Origin: Pyrus communis
Taxonomy: Eukaryota; Streptophyta; Magnoliopsida; Rosales; Rosaceae
Length of the DNA stretch: 64,000 nt
Direction: 5' to 3'
Assembly: GCF_963583255.1 (NCBI RefSeq)
Contig: NC_084808.1
Coordinates: 8,083,501-8,147,500 of the forward strand
The notes under the pieces were generated by a model that saw only the letters and a list, made by a program, of their open reading frames with translations, was not told the DNA's origin and did not search any database. The position numbers were made by a program, and so were the translations under genes. Shown here piece by piece: positions 44,625 through 56,301 of the stretch. Within the stretch, counting starts at the first letter, position 1, and every line of letters starts with the position of its first letter.

Positions 44625-45598
44625 AAACAAAACCGTGAGGGAATGCTAAGCCCAAAGTGGACAATATCGTGCTACGGTGGTGGAGTGGGCCCGGGAAGTG
44701 ATCCGCCCCGGGCCGGGATGTGACATATATGATATGAATTGATTTCCTCCATTTATTGTTTCGTAAAACATGAATGCAATTTACTTATCTGTTTGATTGA
44801 TAGCTTATTCTTGTATGTTGATTAAGGGTGCACACTTAGTTTGCATGCATGAATCTGATGCTAAAATATAAAGGAATTTCACCTAATCGTTATGAACTTA
44901 TATTTATAAGTAGTGGAAGTCACTAGTCATGATTATGTTAAGTGAATCCATGGCAGGAGTATCATGCAGTTCATAGTTACGAATGCCTTGTCAATGCTTA
45001 TGATTTTCATAGAACTTAATGATCTTTGATATGTATCTCTATTATGCAGTTCATATAGGGAACTTGATAAGAATAATTTGATTGCGTCGCTGAGTCGAAT
45101 TCAATGAAATTAGGAAAATCTGATAGTTAATTTGTGCAATTCACAATTAATTAGGGGCATTGTCATTCATGGTTTATAGGAATAATAACTGGAAATCGAT
45201 TTATATACATATGTGTCATGTGTGGAGAAGGGCACTCTAGCTAGCCTTTCACCCTTTAATTCACCCAATTTCGTGCAACCTTTAGTTTGTTTCTGCAACT
45301 TATTAGTTTTAAGTTAATTTCGTCAAAACAAACCCCCCTTTCATGTTTTGAGTCAATTTAGTTAGATTTTCGTCTAAATCACCCCTTAGTGCTTGTTTTG
45401 AGTTATTGGAGTCAGTTTAGTTTGTTTTGAGTTAGTTTAAGTTTAGTTTTCTATTTTTGAGTCTAGTTTAGTGATTTAGAGTTTAATTTGTGTAGATTAG
45501 CAGCCCTCCTAATCCCCGGCCTAGAATGATCCCTACTTTCACATACTACAACTATTAAAAAGAGGGTTTTAATTTGTGTGTTAGTTTATATCACATCA

Positions 45599-45713
45599 AT
45601 CAATCACAGTATTTGTAATTCTGTCATATCCAAGGAATCCATCCATATCTTCTTTCATCACAATATTGTCATAGTAGCTGAACTCATTTCCAGTTGATGA
45701 CCAATATATGTCG
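45599..45713 (-). pseudogene. Ulp1-like exon, upstream part
   Basis: After the acceptor TTTCAG the minus strand encodes DIYWSSTGNEFSYYDNIVMK and EDMDGFLGYDRITNTVID. The last codons abut the solo LTR and its TSD; the exon resumes at 43276. Confidence 0.68.
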
Positions 45714-45819
45714 CTGAAATACAATATACATAGAAATATGTTAATGCAGAATCAGTATTTTGAAGTATAACAGAACTTATAGATTTAATTGTAAAATTTT
45801 CTTACACTAGTGTTTATTC

Positions 45820-46327
45820 CTAGAAAAGATTTATGCTCTTTTTGTCCATTGTGGTTAGGAGGAAGTATGCTGGATGGCTTTTCCACTCATTTGATTCTCT
45901 TGTTTTCTCCATGGTTGTGTAATAGAAATGCATATCCTTCTTTTTTCTTATGGATTTTTGCTTGATGCGTTGGACCATTGTTCGAGTTTAAGGTTGAACA
46001 TGTGTTTGAGATTCTGTTGGAACTTTTTCTAGAGTTTGCAAAACCTATTTTGACAGGATATCTACCTCTTGATTATAAGCGATTACGATTTTGTCCATAG
46101 TTTTAACAGGTTCGCTTTCAGCTTCAGAATCAATAACAGAAGCTTGATGAACAGGTTTCTCACATTTCTTTTCTTTTTCTGTTTCAACCTCATTAATGCA
46201 ATCCAAGGCCTTGTTTAGCTCAGAAATTTCTTCCTGTATCTTCTTCACCATTTCTTCTACAGAAATCTTCTCAGCTTTTAGAACTTGAAATTTCTCTTTT
46301 AATTTTTCTACTTTTCCTTGTTGATTG
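45820..46327 (-). pseudogene. Ulp1-like gene: coiled-coil end and following basic region
   Basis: From the right: a charged heptad-like stretch (VEKLKEKFQVLKAEKISVEE, VKKIQEEISELNKALDCINE), then an acidic linker (VIDSEAESEPVKTMDK). After a frameshift a basic stretch follows (VQRIKQKSIRKKKDMHFYY, EWKSHPAYFLLTTMDKKSIN) ending at a TAG. It joins the coiled coil at 47888 across the LTR 46328-47887, with the frame off by one. Confidence 0.6.
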
Positions 46328-47887
46328 TGATGTGGTAGAAACTAACATAGAAATTAAACTGTATAAATTATGCAATCGTAGTATGAGCAAGTAGGGATCG
46401 TTCTATTCCGAGGATTAGAAGGGATGCTAATCAACATAAACCAAACTTGTAAAACTGAAAACTAAGTTAAACTAACAACAAAACAATGAGGGGGGGAGGT
46501 TTTTGGACGAATTCTGACCTAAAACAACTAAACTGCAGAAACAAAGTGAATTTGGACGAAAATTAGGTGAAAGGCTAGCTAGAGGATTCTTCTCCACACA
46601 TGAACCATATGCATACAAATCGATTTCCAGTTATTATTCCTATAAACCATGAATGACAATGCCCCAAATTAATCGTGAACAACATTAATTAACTCTCAAA
46701 TTTTCCTAATTTCATTGAATTGGACTTAGCGACGCAATCAAATTATTCTTATCAAGTTCCCTATATGAACAGCATGATAGAGATACATATCAAAGATCAT
46801 TAAGTTCTGTGAAAATCAGAAGTATTGACTAGGCATTCGTAACTATAAACTGCATGATACTCCTGCTAGGAGTTTACTTAACATAATCATGACTAGTAAC
46901 CTTTACTACTTGTGAATATAAGTTCATAACGATTAAGTGAAATTCCCTTATATTCTAACATCAAATCCCTGCATGCAAACTAAGTGTGCACCTTTAATCA
47001 AGACACAAGAACAACTTCTTAATAAAACAGATAAGTAAATCACATTCATGTTTTATGAAACAATAATTGGATGTAATCAATTCATATAAAACATATGTTC
47101 ATGGCTTCGGATTCACCTCTAACAAAAATGAAATTTAGTTACACATGTTCGTTATAGTTGAAAAGCAATCTAAAATAAACATCGAAACTAAAATATGGAT
47201 AGAAAGAACTCTGGAATTCCCCAGCACTCCAGTGGCAGGTTCAGCACAATCCTTAGGTGCAGGTGCACGACACTTTTCCTCATCTCCTTCCTTGCAAGCA
47301 CAAATCACTCTTTTACTCTGAGAAACTTGCAGCACTCTTTGTATTTTTCTTCTCTCCCCCCCTTGAAAGTTGCGGCAATAGGTAGTATTTATAGGCAGGG
47401 GGCACGACCAAATTTATGGAGGAAAAGGATTGAGTTGTTTGCATTGTTTTATGACTCCTTAAATCAGATAGGAAGTGGTTTAATGTGATAAGGAATCCCC
47501 CTTGCAGCTAGAGATAAGGTAAAGTAGGATTAGGATAGGATAAGATAAGGTTTGTTAAGGATAAGGTTAGATAAGATAAGATTGGACAAGGTTTCCCTTT
47601 AATTTCTAATTCCTTGTCTTCCAAGCCTCAATCCTAATTCTTCCAGATTGTAGCACATTCCTAGCCTCATTTGACCACCAAAAACATCCATCCCAAGTGC
47701 TCCTCACGCATGTTATCCAATCCAAGTCCAAAACTACTCCAAATTGCTCCATTTTGCCCTTTTTTGTCACCTTTGCCAATTGGACCTACAATAATATGAA
47801 AATAACTTAAATTACCAAAATAAATGGAAATTAATTAAGTACATGCAAAGCATAAGCTAACAAAGTCACATAAATATGCTCCGATCA
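46328..47887 (-). mobile_element. Athila-type solo LTR (subfamily d) in coiled-coil exon
   Basis: 1560 bp in minus orientation, from TGATGTGGTAGAAACTAAC to TATGCTCCGATCA. Flanks GATTG and AATCG match at three of five bases, both differences being transitions, so the TSD is probably decayed. It is the closest relative of the outer LTR at 17619-22255. Confidence 0.8.
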
Positions 47888-48947
47888 AATCGCATTAAAT
47901 TCACACTGCTTCTTGTAGGACTTTTCTTGCTCCCATTCAAGGTCATTCATTTCCTTCAGTAGTCCTTTGCTCTTTTCTTGCAATTCATTCTTTTCTTCTT
48001 CCCATTTTTTCTTTTGTTGTTCCAACGCAATGTTCTTCTTTTCCAGTTCACTTTTTTGTTTTTCCAAGTCTTTCTTCTCTTTTTCCAACTTCTTGTTTTG
48101 TTTTTGCAAGTCGTTATTATCCTTTGGCAAAGCATCCTTCTCTTCAACAATTTTCTCAATTACAGAATTCTTGAAGTGGCATGTGTTGATAACATTATTC
48201 AACATCTGAAGCTGAAGTTTCGCCCTCCTTTTCCAATACTCTACAGGATTCGTTGGCTTTGCAAGAGCTCTTCTTGTGTTTATTTCTCTTTTGAATTTTC
48301 ACATTCCCATTTTTCTTCACCTGTAAGTGGAGCAAGAAGCAATTCATTTGCTTCCTTGTCTTGATTTCCGATTCCTCAGGGTGAACTGGCAGTTGAGGAA
48401 CAGATGCTGCATTTCCTTATTGTTCCTAGCTTGAACTGGCAGTGGAGGGATTGATTCTGCATTTGCTCCTTATCCTTGGGGGTGAACTGGGATTTGAGGA
48501 ACTGAGGTGCTTGAAGCCACTTTTTTCATTGCCACCTCTTGCACTACAAGAACTGATTATTGGATTGAAGTACTTGGAGGTTCTTTTTGCACTGCCGCTT
48601 CTTACACTAGAAGAATTGATTATTTAATTAAGGTACTTGGAGCCTTTTTTTGTATTGCCTCTTCCATTTGGAAATTAACCACATTACTGATCACCCTATC
48701 AATTTCAGTCACGTCCATGTTTGTGATGTCCACATTTCTTTCTTCATTTTTAATAGTTGGATAAGCATAATCATCTTGGTCATCTTGGACTTGCTCATTC
48801 GGAATTTGGGTGCCAAAGATACAATTATTATCAACCAGGGTGTCAAACTAATCTTCATTTCCATTTTGGCTCCCACTCTCTTCCTTCTAATAGTATGCAA
48901 AATCAAGAATTAGTATGGATTATTACTTATACAAAGATCTAGTATGT
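47888..48947 (-). pseudogene. Ulp1-like gene: linker with repeats and coiled coil
   Basis: Minus strand. An acidic stretch (VQDDQDDYAYPTIKNEERNV, DITNMDVTEIDRVISNVVNF) precedes three related units of about 20 residues (EEAIQKKAPSTLIKQSILLV; EAAVQKEPPSTSIQ then a stop and SVLVV; EVAMKKVASSTSVPQ). A strong coiled coil follows (LQKQNKKLEKEKKDLEKQKS, WEEEKNELQEKSKGLLKEMN) in a 106-codon open frame at 47885-48205. At least three in-frame stops lie in the linker. Confidence 0.62.
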
Positions 48948-50775
48948 TGAAGGAAAAATTTGTGAAAACAAGTTCATTTGAGCAACATCTATGCATGCAA
49001 TTAACAAATAAAGGCGGAATCATGCTTGTATGCACTCAAAAAACATAACTTTACCCATGAAATTCAATGCCTAGTAGTTGTGGTGAACCAAGACTCAACT
49101 CAAATCTTAAAGAAAATAGTTGAGAAACTTTTATACCTTCGAAGCACCTCTTTGCTTAGCAAAGGATATTCACCCATGTGAGGTCCTTCTTTCCTTAGTC
49201 TCCTTGCTCCTTGGCTCCATGGATGTGGATGGAGGAACTTTGCTTCTTGGCTCAAAGACTTCTTGGATATGGATGAAGGAATGGATTCTCCAAGTTCCCA
49301 AGAAAGTGAACCTCTAAGTTTCCACACCAAGGAGAACATTGAGGAAGAGATGAGTGACCTAGGAAGAAATGGATGCTAGTCCATTCTTCCTAGGGTGGCC
49401 GGCCTCCTAAGAGAAGAGAGAGCTTTTGTATTTTTCTCTTTTCTCTCTAGAAAACCCTTACGAGGGAATGGGTTATAATTTCCTTTCTATAGCCACTTAC
49501 ATTGAGTGGCATAAGTGAAATTAAAACCAATTCTCCCTCACACTCTCTATGGCCGACCATGTGGGTTCATTGGGCTTTCATGCCCTTTGTGTTTTCAAGT
49601 TTTCATACAACTTGAGTTATTGGACTTGACATTTGAAGCCCATTAGGCCTTGAGGCCCAAAACTAACCCAAGGTCTAAAACGAACCTATTCGTTTGATTA
49701 ATTAACATATTAATCCTAGCCATAAATAATTAAGCCATTTAATTATCCTTACTCATCCCCGTTGTTTCTTCAATATCTACCTTAAACGGTGTACAATCCA
49801 TCAGGTTTCTTTTAGCGAGGCAGTGGGCGATTAGAACTCTTCAAATCGATTGTGAATTAAAACTTACTTTTCAAATCTTCCTTTAGTGATGATATACCTT
49901 TAGGGCTTCCATAAACCATGAGTGACACCTAGCAGTATGTCATGGCTAGACAAGCTATTTAGAAAAGGTGGAGAACCTATTTATTTTGGGATTACAATAC
50001 AATACGGTCTTTCTCTAATACAATACTCTTGACCACATTGTTTGATTTGATAGTTTATTCATGTCTACTATCCAATGTGATTCTCTTACTTATATGATTA
50101 CCTTGGATGTGATCTAGAACCAATTCCTTAATCTCATTCATACTTTGGCCAGAGATTCTTAATCATATTATAGAGTATTCTCCCTCAAATGGTTTGAAGG
50201 TTAGAGATCCTTTGTTGTGCATTCACTTGCCTCCATGGCTAAGTGGCTTAACCCCAACAATGTCGTGGACACCCTTTGACGGAGTAACTTTGACATAGTT
50301 AACGATCAAGGACCTAACCACAAGACAACTATGATGCCTCAGGTCAAAGGATTGCTTTGCATTATCCAAACCATGAGTTTTCAAGTGACATGAGTATAAG
50401 AACTCCTTGTTGATCGTTTTCAGTGGACTCATTCTCTATTAAGCACCTACATGCTTGTCTTGGTGTCAGTCACACCAATGACTTGAGACCAATCATTCTC
50501 TCTAAAAGAAGACATAACACATACTGATCTTAACGGACTGTCAATGCCCAATTGGCAATCCTATGATCAGGTATGTTTAGGATATGTAAACGAAAGAGAA
50601 TGGTCACATTCTCCCAATTACATATTCCTTGGACTTATCATTTAAGCATATAACATTTATATGAGACGGCTTTAAACAATAACCTTTGCCCTTTATATTA
50701 AACTAGATTAGTTTAACATGTGAAATGTCCGTAAAGTATCATCATATGATTGGCTTTTAGGGCACATTTCCAACA
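48948..50775 (-). repeat. Left LTR (3' LTR) of the LARD-like element
   Basis: 1828 bp. It contains about 140 bp (about 49715-49870) absent from the right LTR; the two differ by many further substitutions, so the element is old. Confidence 0.85.
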
Positions 50776-53700
50776 ATCTCCCACTTGCACTAAAGTCAAT
50801 CAACTTGGTCATCAGTGAAGTACCTCTTCTGAATTCATTTAAAAAATGGCTGAGTAGTAGGCCTAGACAATGGATATCTATATGTTATCCATAGAAGTAA
50901 CCTTGAGAATAACGACGTCACCATTATACAGGATTCTCAATCATGTGGTTTAGTCTCTTATTTGAGTTCGGATCTTGGTGAGACCTTGATTGCCTGGCTC
51001 GAGCTATTGCCCCATTAGTGTCATAGTGTGGGACATTAGAGAAACTTTATGGTTAGAACCGAATGGATAGTTCATAAATGAACTTTCCCATCCAAACAAC
51101 ATTGTTGTAAGCTTCTATATGGCGATATATTTTGCATGTGTGATGGAACACACTAAAGTCATTACTTATAACATTTCCACCCAAATATCTCTTTAGTCAT
51201 AATAAAGAGATATCCAATTATCTCTTCATTCATAATGAAGAGACATCCAATGATGGATACGATATTAGATTCATAATCTAATACATTTACGCTTCCATTG
51301 CGTTACTCTAATTCTTCCTCTTTCTTGAGGAATCTATCCTTTAGTATTTCTTAAATACTTAAGGACCCACTTGACAGTTGCCATGGTTCTGATCTTGGGC
51401 TTGCACTGATATCATCTTGTACCAATCTTGGTACAACTCATATCATACAATATGAAATACATAAATCACCTTTCTATATGCATAAAGGATTCTATTTACG
51501 CATTATGCTTCTTTGGGAGTCAAAAGGGTACATTCCCTTTTAGAAGAGCAATTTCCCAATCTGATTGGAATTGTCCTTTCATTTGAAGTTTATCATTCGA
51601 GAAACTTCCTACATCTATCGTCTATCATAGGGATTGAGATAATCCAATTATATCTTGAAATCTATCATTATAGATTTCCATCCCATGTATATAGACTATG
51701 TCTCCCATATACATTCTATCATTATAGAATGTTTAAAGTCATAACTTTAACGAAGAAGAATTCCTTTCATTTCCAAAATTAATATATCATATTTATGTTC
51801 AAATTTAGGAATATGATTAACTCCCACTAATCTTTTGTAAACTAGTAAACAAAAGATTCATTTACATCTTTATGAGAAATCAAACAGTTTGATCTTTCTC
51901 TCATAAGACGCTTATAACTCCCACTAACTTACTAAGATTCGTGATGGATGGATCTCTACAACATACACGTCTTGTGATTCCTAGTCTTAGACATATATGA
52001 TCAAGACTATCTTGATTATGGTTTTGGAAACCCATATTATGTCCAAACATTGAATCACTGTTTAGTTGTAGCTACCAATCTTCGAATTAACAGAAACCAT
52101 GACTACATCAAAGATGGTTTCTTCCAAGTCAACCAATCTCGTTGATTGTAGTCACCTTAAGCTACCAATTAGCTATGAAGGTTTCACTATTTCGGTCAAA
52201 TGGTACTATACCATTTCCTTGAGTATATGTCATATATACACTCAATGTAGTCATAGGGATTTTCATTCTTATTTCTTTCGAATTAAGAAGTGTAACTCTA
52301 TGACATAGTCATAAAGTTCAAACCATTCAACTGAGACGGTTTATAGATCTTTCTCGACTACCATGGAGCTAGTGGTGTATGAACTAGGTTGTTATATTTG
52401 TTGATTATCATCTTGTCTCTCAAAGAACCCATTCTTTGAGTTCTATTTCTCATTCATTTGCTCTATCTTAGGCAAATCCTATTGTAGGATTACAATGAAC
52501 TGCCCAACAAATAACATTTGTTAGTTGGTTTATAGAAGTAATATCCAAAGGTTAATTTAAGGATATCCCACAAGATTGTTCTCAAACAAATATTGCTTAT
52601 TAGCACACAAACCCAAATCTTAACACGATTAAGACTCGTCTTTCTTTTCAACTACATCCTATGGAGTCATGAAAATTTTGGAAGATCTTCTAATTGACAA
52701 TCATATTGTCTTAGAAGTATATATCCTATACATGGGTAATTGATAACATCCAACAAACTACATCTTATTCGAGTTTGTTCTTCTCCCAATGGAGAAATCC
52801 ATTATCATATGATGCTACTTTCCTTAATATCTTTCAAGGAAACTCTTCTAAAGTGTTATTTTTTATTTTTTTGGATCAAATCTAAGGAGGTAAAAACTTC
52901 AAACATCTTACTCATCAACTTACATTCTTGAATTCATTGAAAACTTTTGCAAAGTATTCGGACTTGTGTTTATTCAAAATAAATGATAGTCCAACCGAGA
53001 GCGATCTTCGGTGAATGTCATACAACATGAGTAGTATTATGTTGTGGAAAAGTGCCACTAACATCTAAGTGAATTAACCTTAACAACTTTGTGACTATTG
53101 CTTCTTTTCAAAAGAATAAAGATTCGAACATTTCGCCTTTATACAATTTTAACAAGAATGCATTGGATTTGGATCTAATGTTCCAAAGCATCCATCTATG
53201 ACCAACTTGTAATTTATGTTTTAGAGGTTTCACAACTCAGTGGGATTAGTCACTACCTTGCAACCTTTTGGGTTTCAAGCATCGTTATATTCTAAATAGT
53301 TAACACTACCACATCATCTCTACTATAGAGACAATCAATCAGATTACGCTAATCCAATCATTCATTAATAAAGAACAATGTTTTGTCAAACGAAACATTC
53401 ATCCATCTCTTAAAATTATAGTGACGGAATTAAGTTCCGTATTTAAATTGGAATGTAAAGACAATCTTTGTTTTTCCAATTTCTTTGGTAGTTCATATGA
53501 GGAAGTAAGTACTATCTGCTTTCGCAGAGATCTATATTTTATTCACATTCTGAATGTAAAGTACTTTCTCTTCTCTCATTAATCTTCTACTTCTTATTAG
53601 CCACACTTTTACAATGATTGTAAAACATATTTACTAATACAGAATCAAGCATTCAAGTAGAAGAACCAATTGTTTTGAACTATTCAAGAACAATTTACAA

Positions 53701-54621
53701 CACCTTCGAAAGGTGTGTTCTTGACACTTGCAAGACATTTCTTGCAAATACCCCTTCCAATGTCCATCCTTTCATAAAGAAAGTTTCTTCCCTTAGAGTT
53801 ATTACGCCTGCTTCATTTGACTTCTCCATTGACTACAATAGTCATGGTCCCTTAAACTCCCACTATCTCTCTTGAAACTTATTTCAATTGTGTTATACAC
53901 ATCAAACGATTTGGAGAGCGTGCAATTATTGTTCACTATATAGTTTACTATAAACTTAGTGAACCATTTGGATAGGGACTCAAAGGTGAAGTCCTTGCCT
54001 AGTTTCCGTCTCCTGAAGTGGTTTAACACTTCAACCTCAATAATTCAAAATCATCATAAGTTGTTCAAGGAAACTATTATTTCTTCATACATCAATTTGT
54101 AAGTGAAGAATCATGGCACATAAAGTGTCCATGCCCTTGTGCTTACTTCTCAAGTTCCTTATTCATTTAACAAAGAAACATGCACTAGTGTTTGTGTTAA
54201 CTAAGGGTTGTTCAAAGCAACTCTTATTTCTTCATACAACTATTTGTAATGGAGGAATTATGACACTAAAAGTGCTCATGTCTTTGTGCTAATATTCTCA
54301 AGTTCCTTTGTTCATACAACAAAGGAATAAGCATTTGTTGTTTGTGGTGTCCTCTTTATGATAGACTTGTCTAACATGTTCTTCCAATGATACATTATTA
54401 ATAGGAAGATTGTGAGGATGAGGCTACCTAGGTACATATACAATCCATTTAAGACAATCTATGGGATTGTGTTACCAAGTCCAAAAACTAAAGCCTTCGG
54501 CTTTTCTTTGTCAAGTTTTGGATAATGTTTGCAAATATATCGGTAAATAAATACATAACAAATATAAATTAATTGATTTAGCTATTTGATTTGGGTCTTT
54601 AAATCAAATAGCACCACCCAT
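50776..54621 (-). other. Internal region of LARD-like element, left part
   Basis: AT-rich, non-coding. Two diverged direct copies (about 54060-54170 and 54205-54330) share CTTCATACA, TTTGTAA, CTCAAGTTCCTT. A CTTTAGTG-rich and ATTATAGA-rich stretch occupies 51150-51740. Short frames have no family resemblance that I recognise. Confidence 0.55.
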
Positions 54622-56301
54622 TGACAGGATTAAAAGCACACCACAAAGTAGCACACAAATGTCCTATTGATTTTCCTTATTAACACTAAGATTTGTCAAT
54701 TGTAGCATATGAAAATAAGGGTCTTTCCCGCAGAAGATTGTTTTATCTAACTATTGAAAATGTCATGAAAACTGGGCTGCTGTCCTTACTGGCTAGCCAC
54801 CAAAAAATAATTATTAGAATGACTTACACTTATCTAAAGTCTACGAAATTTTATATGCAAACACTAGACACACAGAGCTACACTCACACAAATATTTGGG
54901 ATTTTTGGAGTTAACTTGCTATTTAAATTAAATCGAACAAAAACAGGACAAAAACATATTTTAAGTAGTTCGCAAATTAAGAAAAACGAGTTAGGGGAAT
55001 TGCTATCCACCATCAAATAATCATGCAAACATGTTATGTTTCATTCAAATTCCTTCTATTTCTGGATGAAGATGCTCAAGTTGGCTCAATGTTAAAACTC
55101 AACCTATTACTCTTTCTTATGTAGTATGTTAAGAGAATGGCGTTTTCAACTTAACTTAGTCCCTAACATGCAATCTAGAATGGCGTGTTCATAGATTTAA
55201 CAGGTAGAAATCATTAAGAACGAAAAGAGTTTGAGTCATCACAAGGCAACGTAAGTACTAGTGTTGTCTTACTTATCCTAGAAATTGGCTCACATGTTAA
55301 TCACAATTGACAAGTTCTACTCTAGAACATATGTAGGTCCTCATTTGACAAGGGTAGACACACACATATTCATAGCATTAGAATCCTAGATATGCTTACT
55401 AAGTAATATGCTTACTAAGTACGCATCCGTAGAAAACACATAAAGAATTCGTTAATGAGACAAGTAGTGAACCAATTTTCATCCATTCATAAAAGTAATT
55501 CAAACGAAATGTCATAACAAACTTGCAATCATATTCGAGGCTTCAAAACAGCCCCTAACTACTAAAAATTTAGTTACACATAGTCCTTAAGTAATACCAA
55601 AAGAAAGACATGAGTTTGAGAAGATAAAACCGAAAGAAATCGACTGAGGCCTCCTCTTTCCTTCCTTCCCCAACGCTACTTTTAAACCAATTCTGGCTGC
55701 ATCATTTTCTTCTCTTAACTCACCCACTAATAGCCATTTAGTGATGACAATAAGTGAGAGGAAATGGTAAAACAATTGTAACTCCTTGGGTAGCCTTTAT
55801 GCCAATTACTCCCTCTTAATCCTCATCTTTAATTCCATTTCCTCTGAAATTTGAATAGGTGTCAGCTGGTTTTTTCTTGACTGCATCAGTTTTGGCTGCT
55901 AGATTTATTGGATTTATTGCTTATGCCTTCTTGTCAGTTACAAACTGCTCAGCCTCTTGGGAACCTTTCAGTGTTAAAACGGCCATAACTTCTTCTAAAA
56001 AAATGATATTAACAATCCGTGAAATGCTCCAGAAAATAGACATCCGTAGCTTTCTAAGCATATAAGGTTCATTCTCTAATTCATTCTGAGCTGTCCGCAA
56101 CTTGCTTCCAAAGTCAGCTGACCTGCACAGGCAATTTTGACGAATTTGTTACTTAAAATCCCACTTATGCTATTTTTCTTTTCTTTGCTTGACAAATCCT
56201 ACAAAACACAAAAACAAAGTAAATAGCTCAAAAATATAAGGAACTAACTAAGAAAAAACAAGTGAATTTGATGTAAAATATATATAAATATGAGCTTATC
56301 A
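54622..56301 (-). mobile_element. LTR-like insertion (Athila-related) in LARD internal region
   Basis: 1680 bp in minus orientation, from TGACAGGATTAAAAGCACAC to ATATGAGCTTATCA. Flanks CCCAT (54617-54621) and CCCAC (56302-56306) match at four of five bases. It has the Athila LTR plan (GTCAATTGTAGCATATGAAAA near the start, AAATATGAGCTTATCA at the end) but is far from the other copies. Confidence 0.72.

Larger units (their letters stand above)
44088..44725 (+). mobile_element. Cassandra TRIM with 5S rRNA-like LTRs
   Basis: Two 284-bp LTRs (44088-44371, 44442-44725), PBS TGGTATCAGAGCC (44374-44386) and PPT AAGGGGGGTGGAT (44429-44441). The 70-bp internal part has no ORF. Flanks TATGT and TATAT (four of five match) fit a changed TSD. 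LTRs differ at about six positions (about 2%), clearly older than the Tekay element. A 204-codon reverse frame across it is not a gene. Confidence 0.95.
43277..45598 (+). mobile_element. Athila-type solo LTR (subfamily c), TSD ATCAA, carrying a Cassandra
   Basis: Starts TGATAGGAGCATATTTATACG and ends TTATATCACATCA. Perfect TSD ATCAA at 43272-43276 and 45599-45603. A Cassandra TRIM (44088-44725) is inserted in it; without that the LTR is about 1.68 kb. No internal domain: solo LTR inside a Ulp1-like exon. Confidence 0.93.

Noticed and set aside
44050..44664. 204-codon minus frame with repeated protein blocks
   Set aside because: It spans both LTRs of the non-coding Cassandra TRIM; the repeats are just the two LTRs.
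54060..54330. CRISPR-like direct repeats
   Set aside because: Only two diverged copies in a plant retroelement; no regular spacers.
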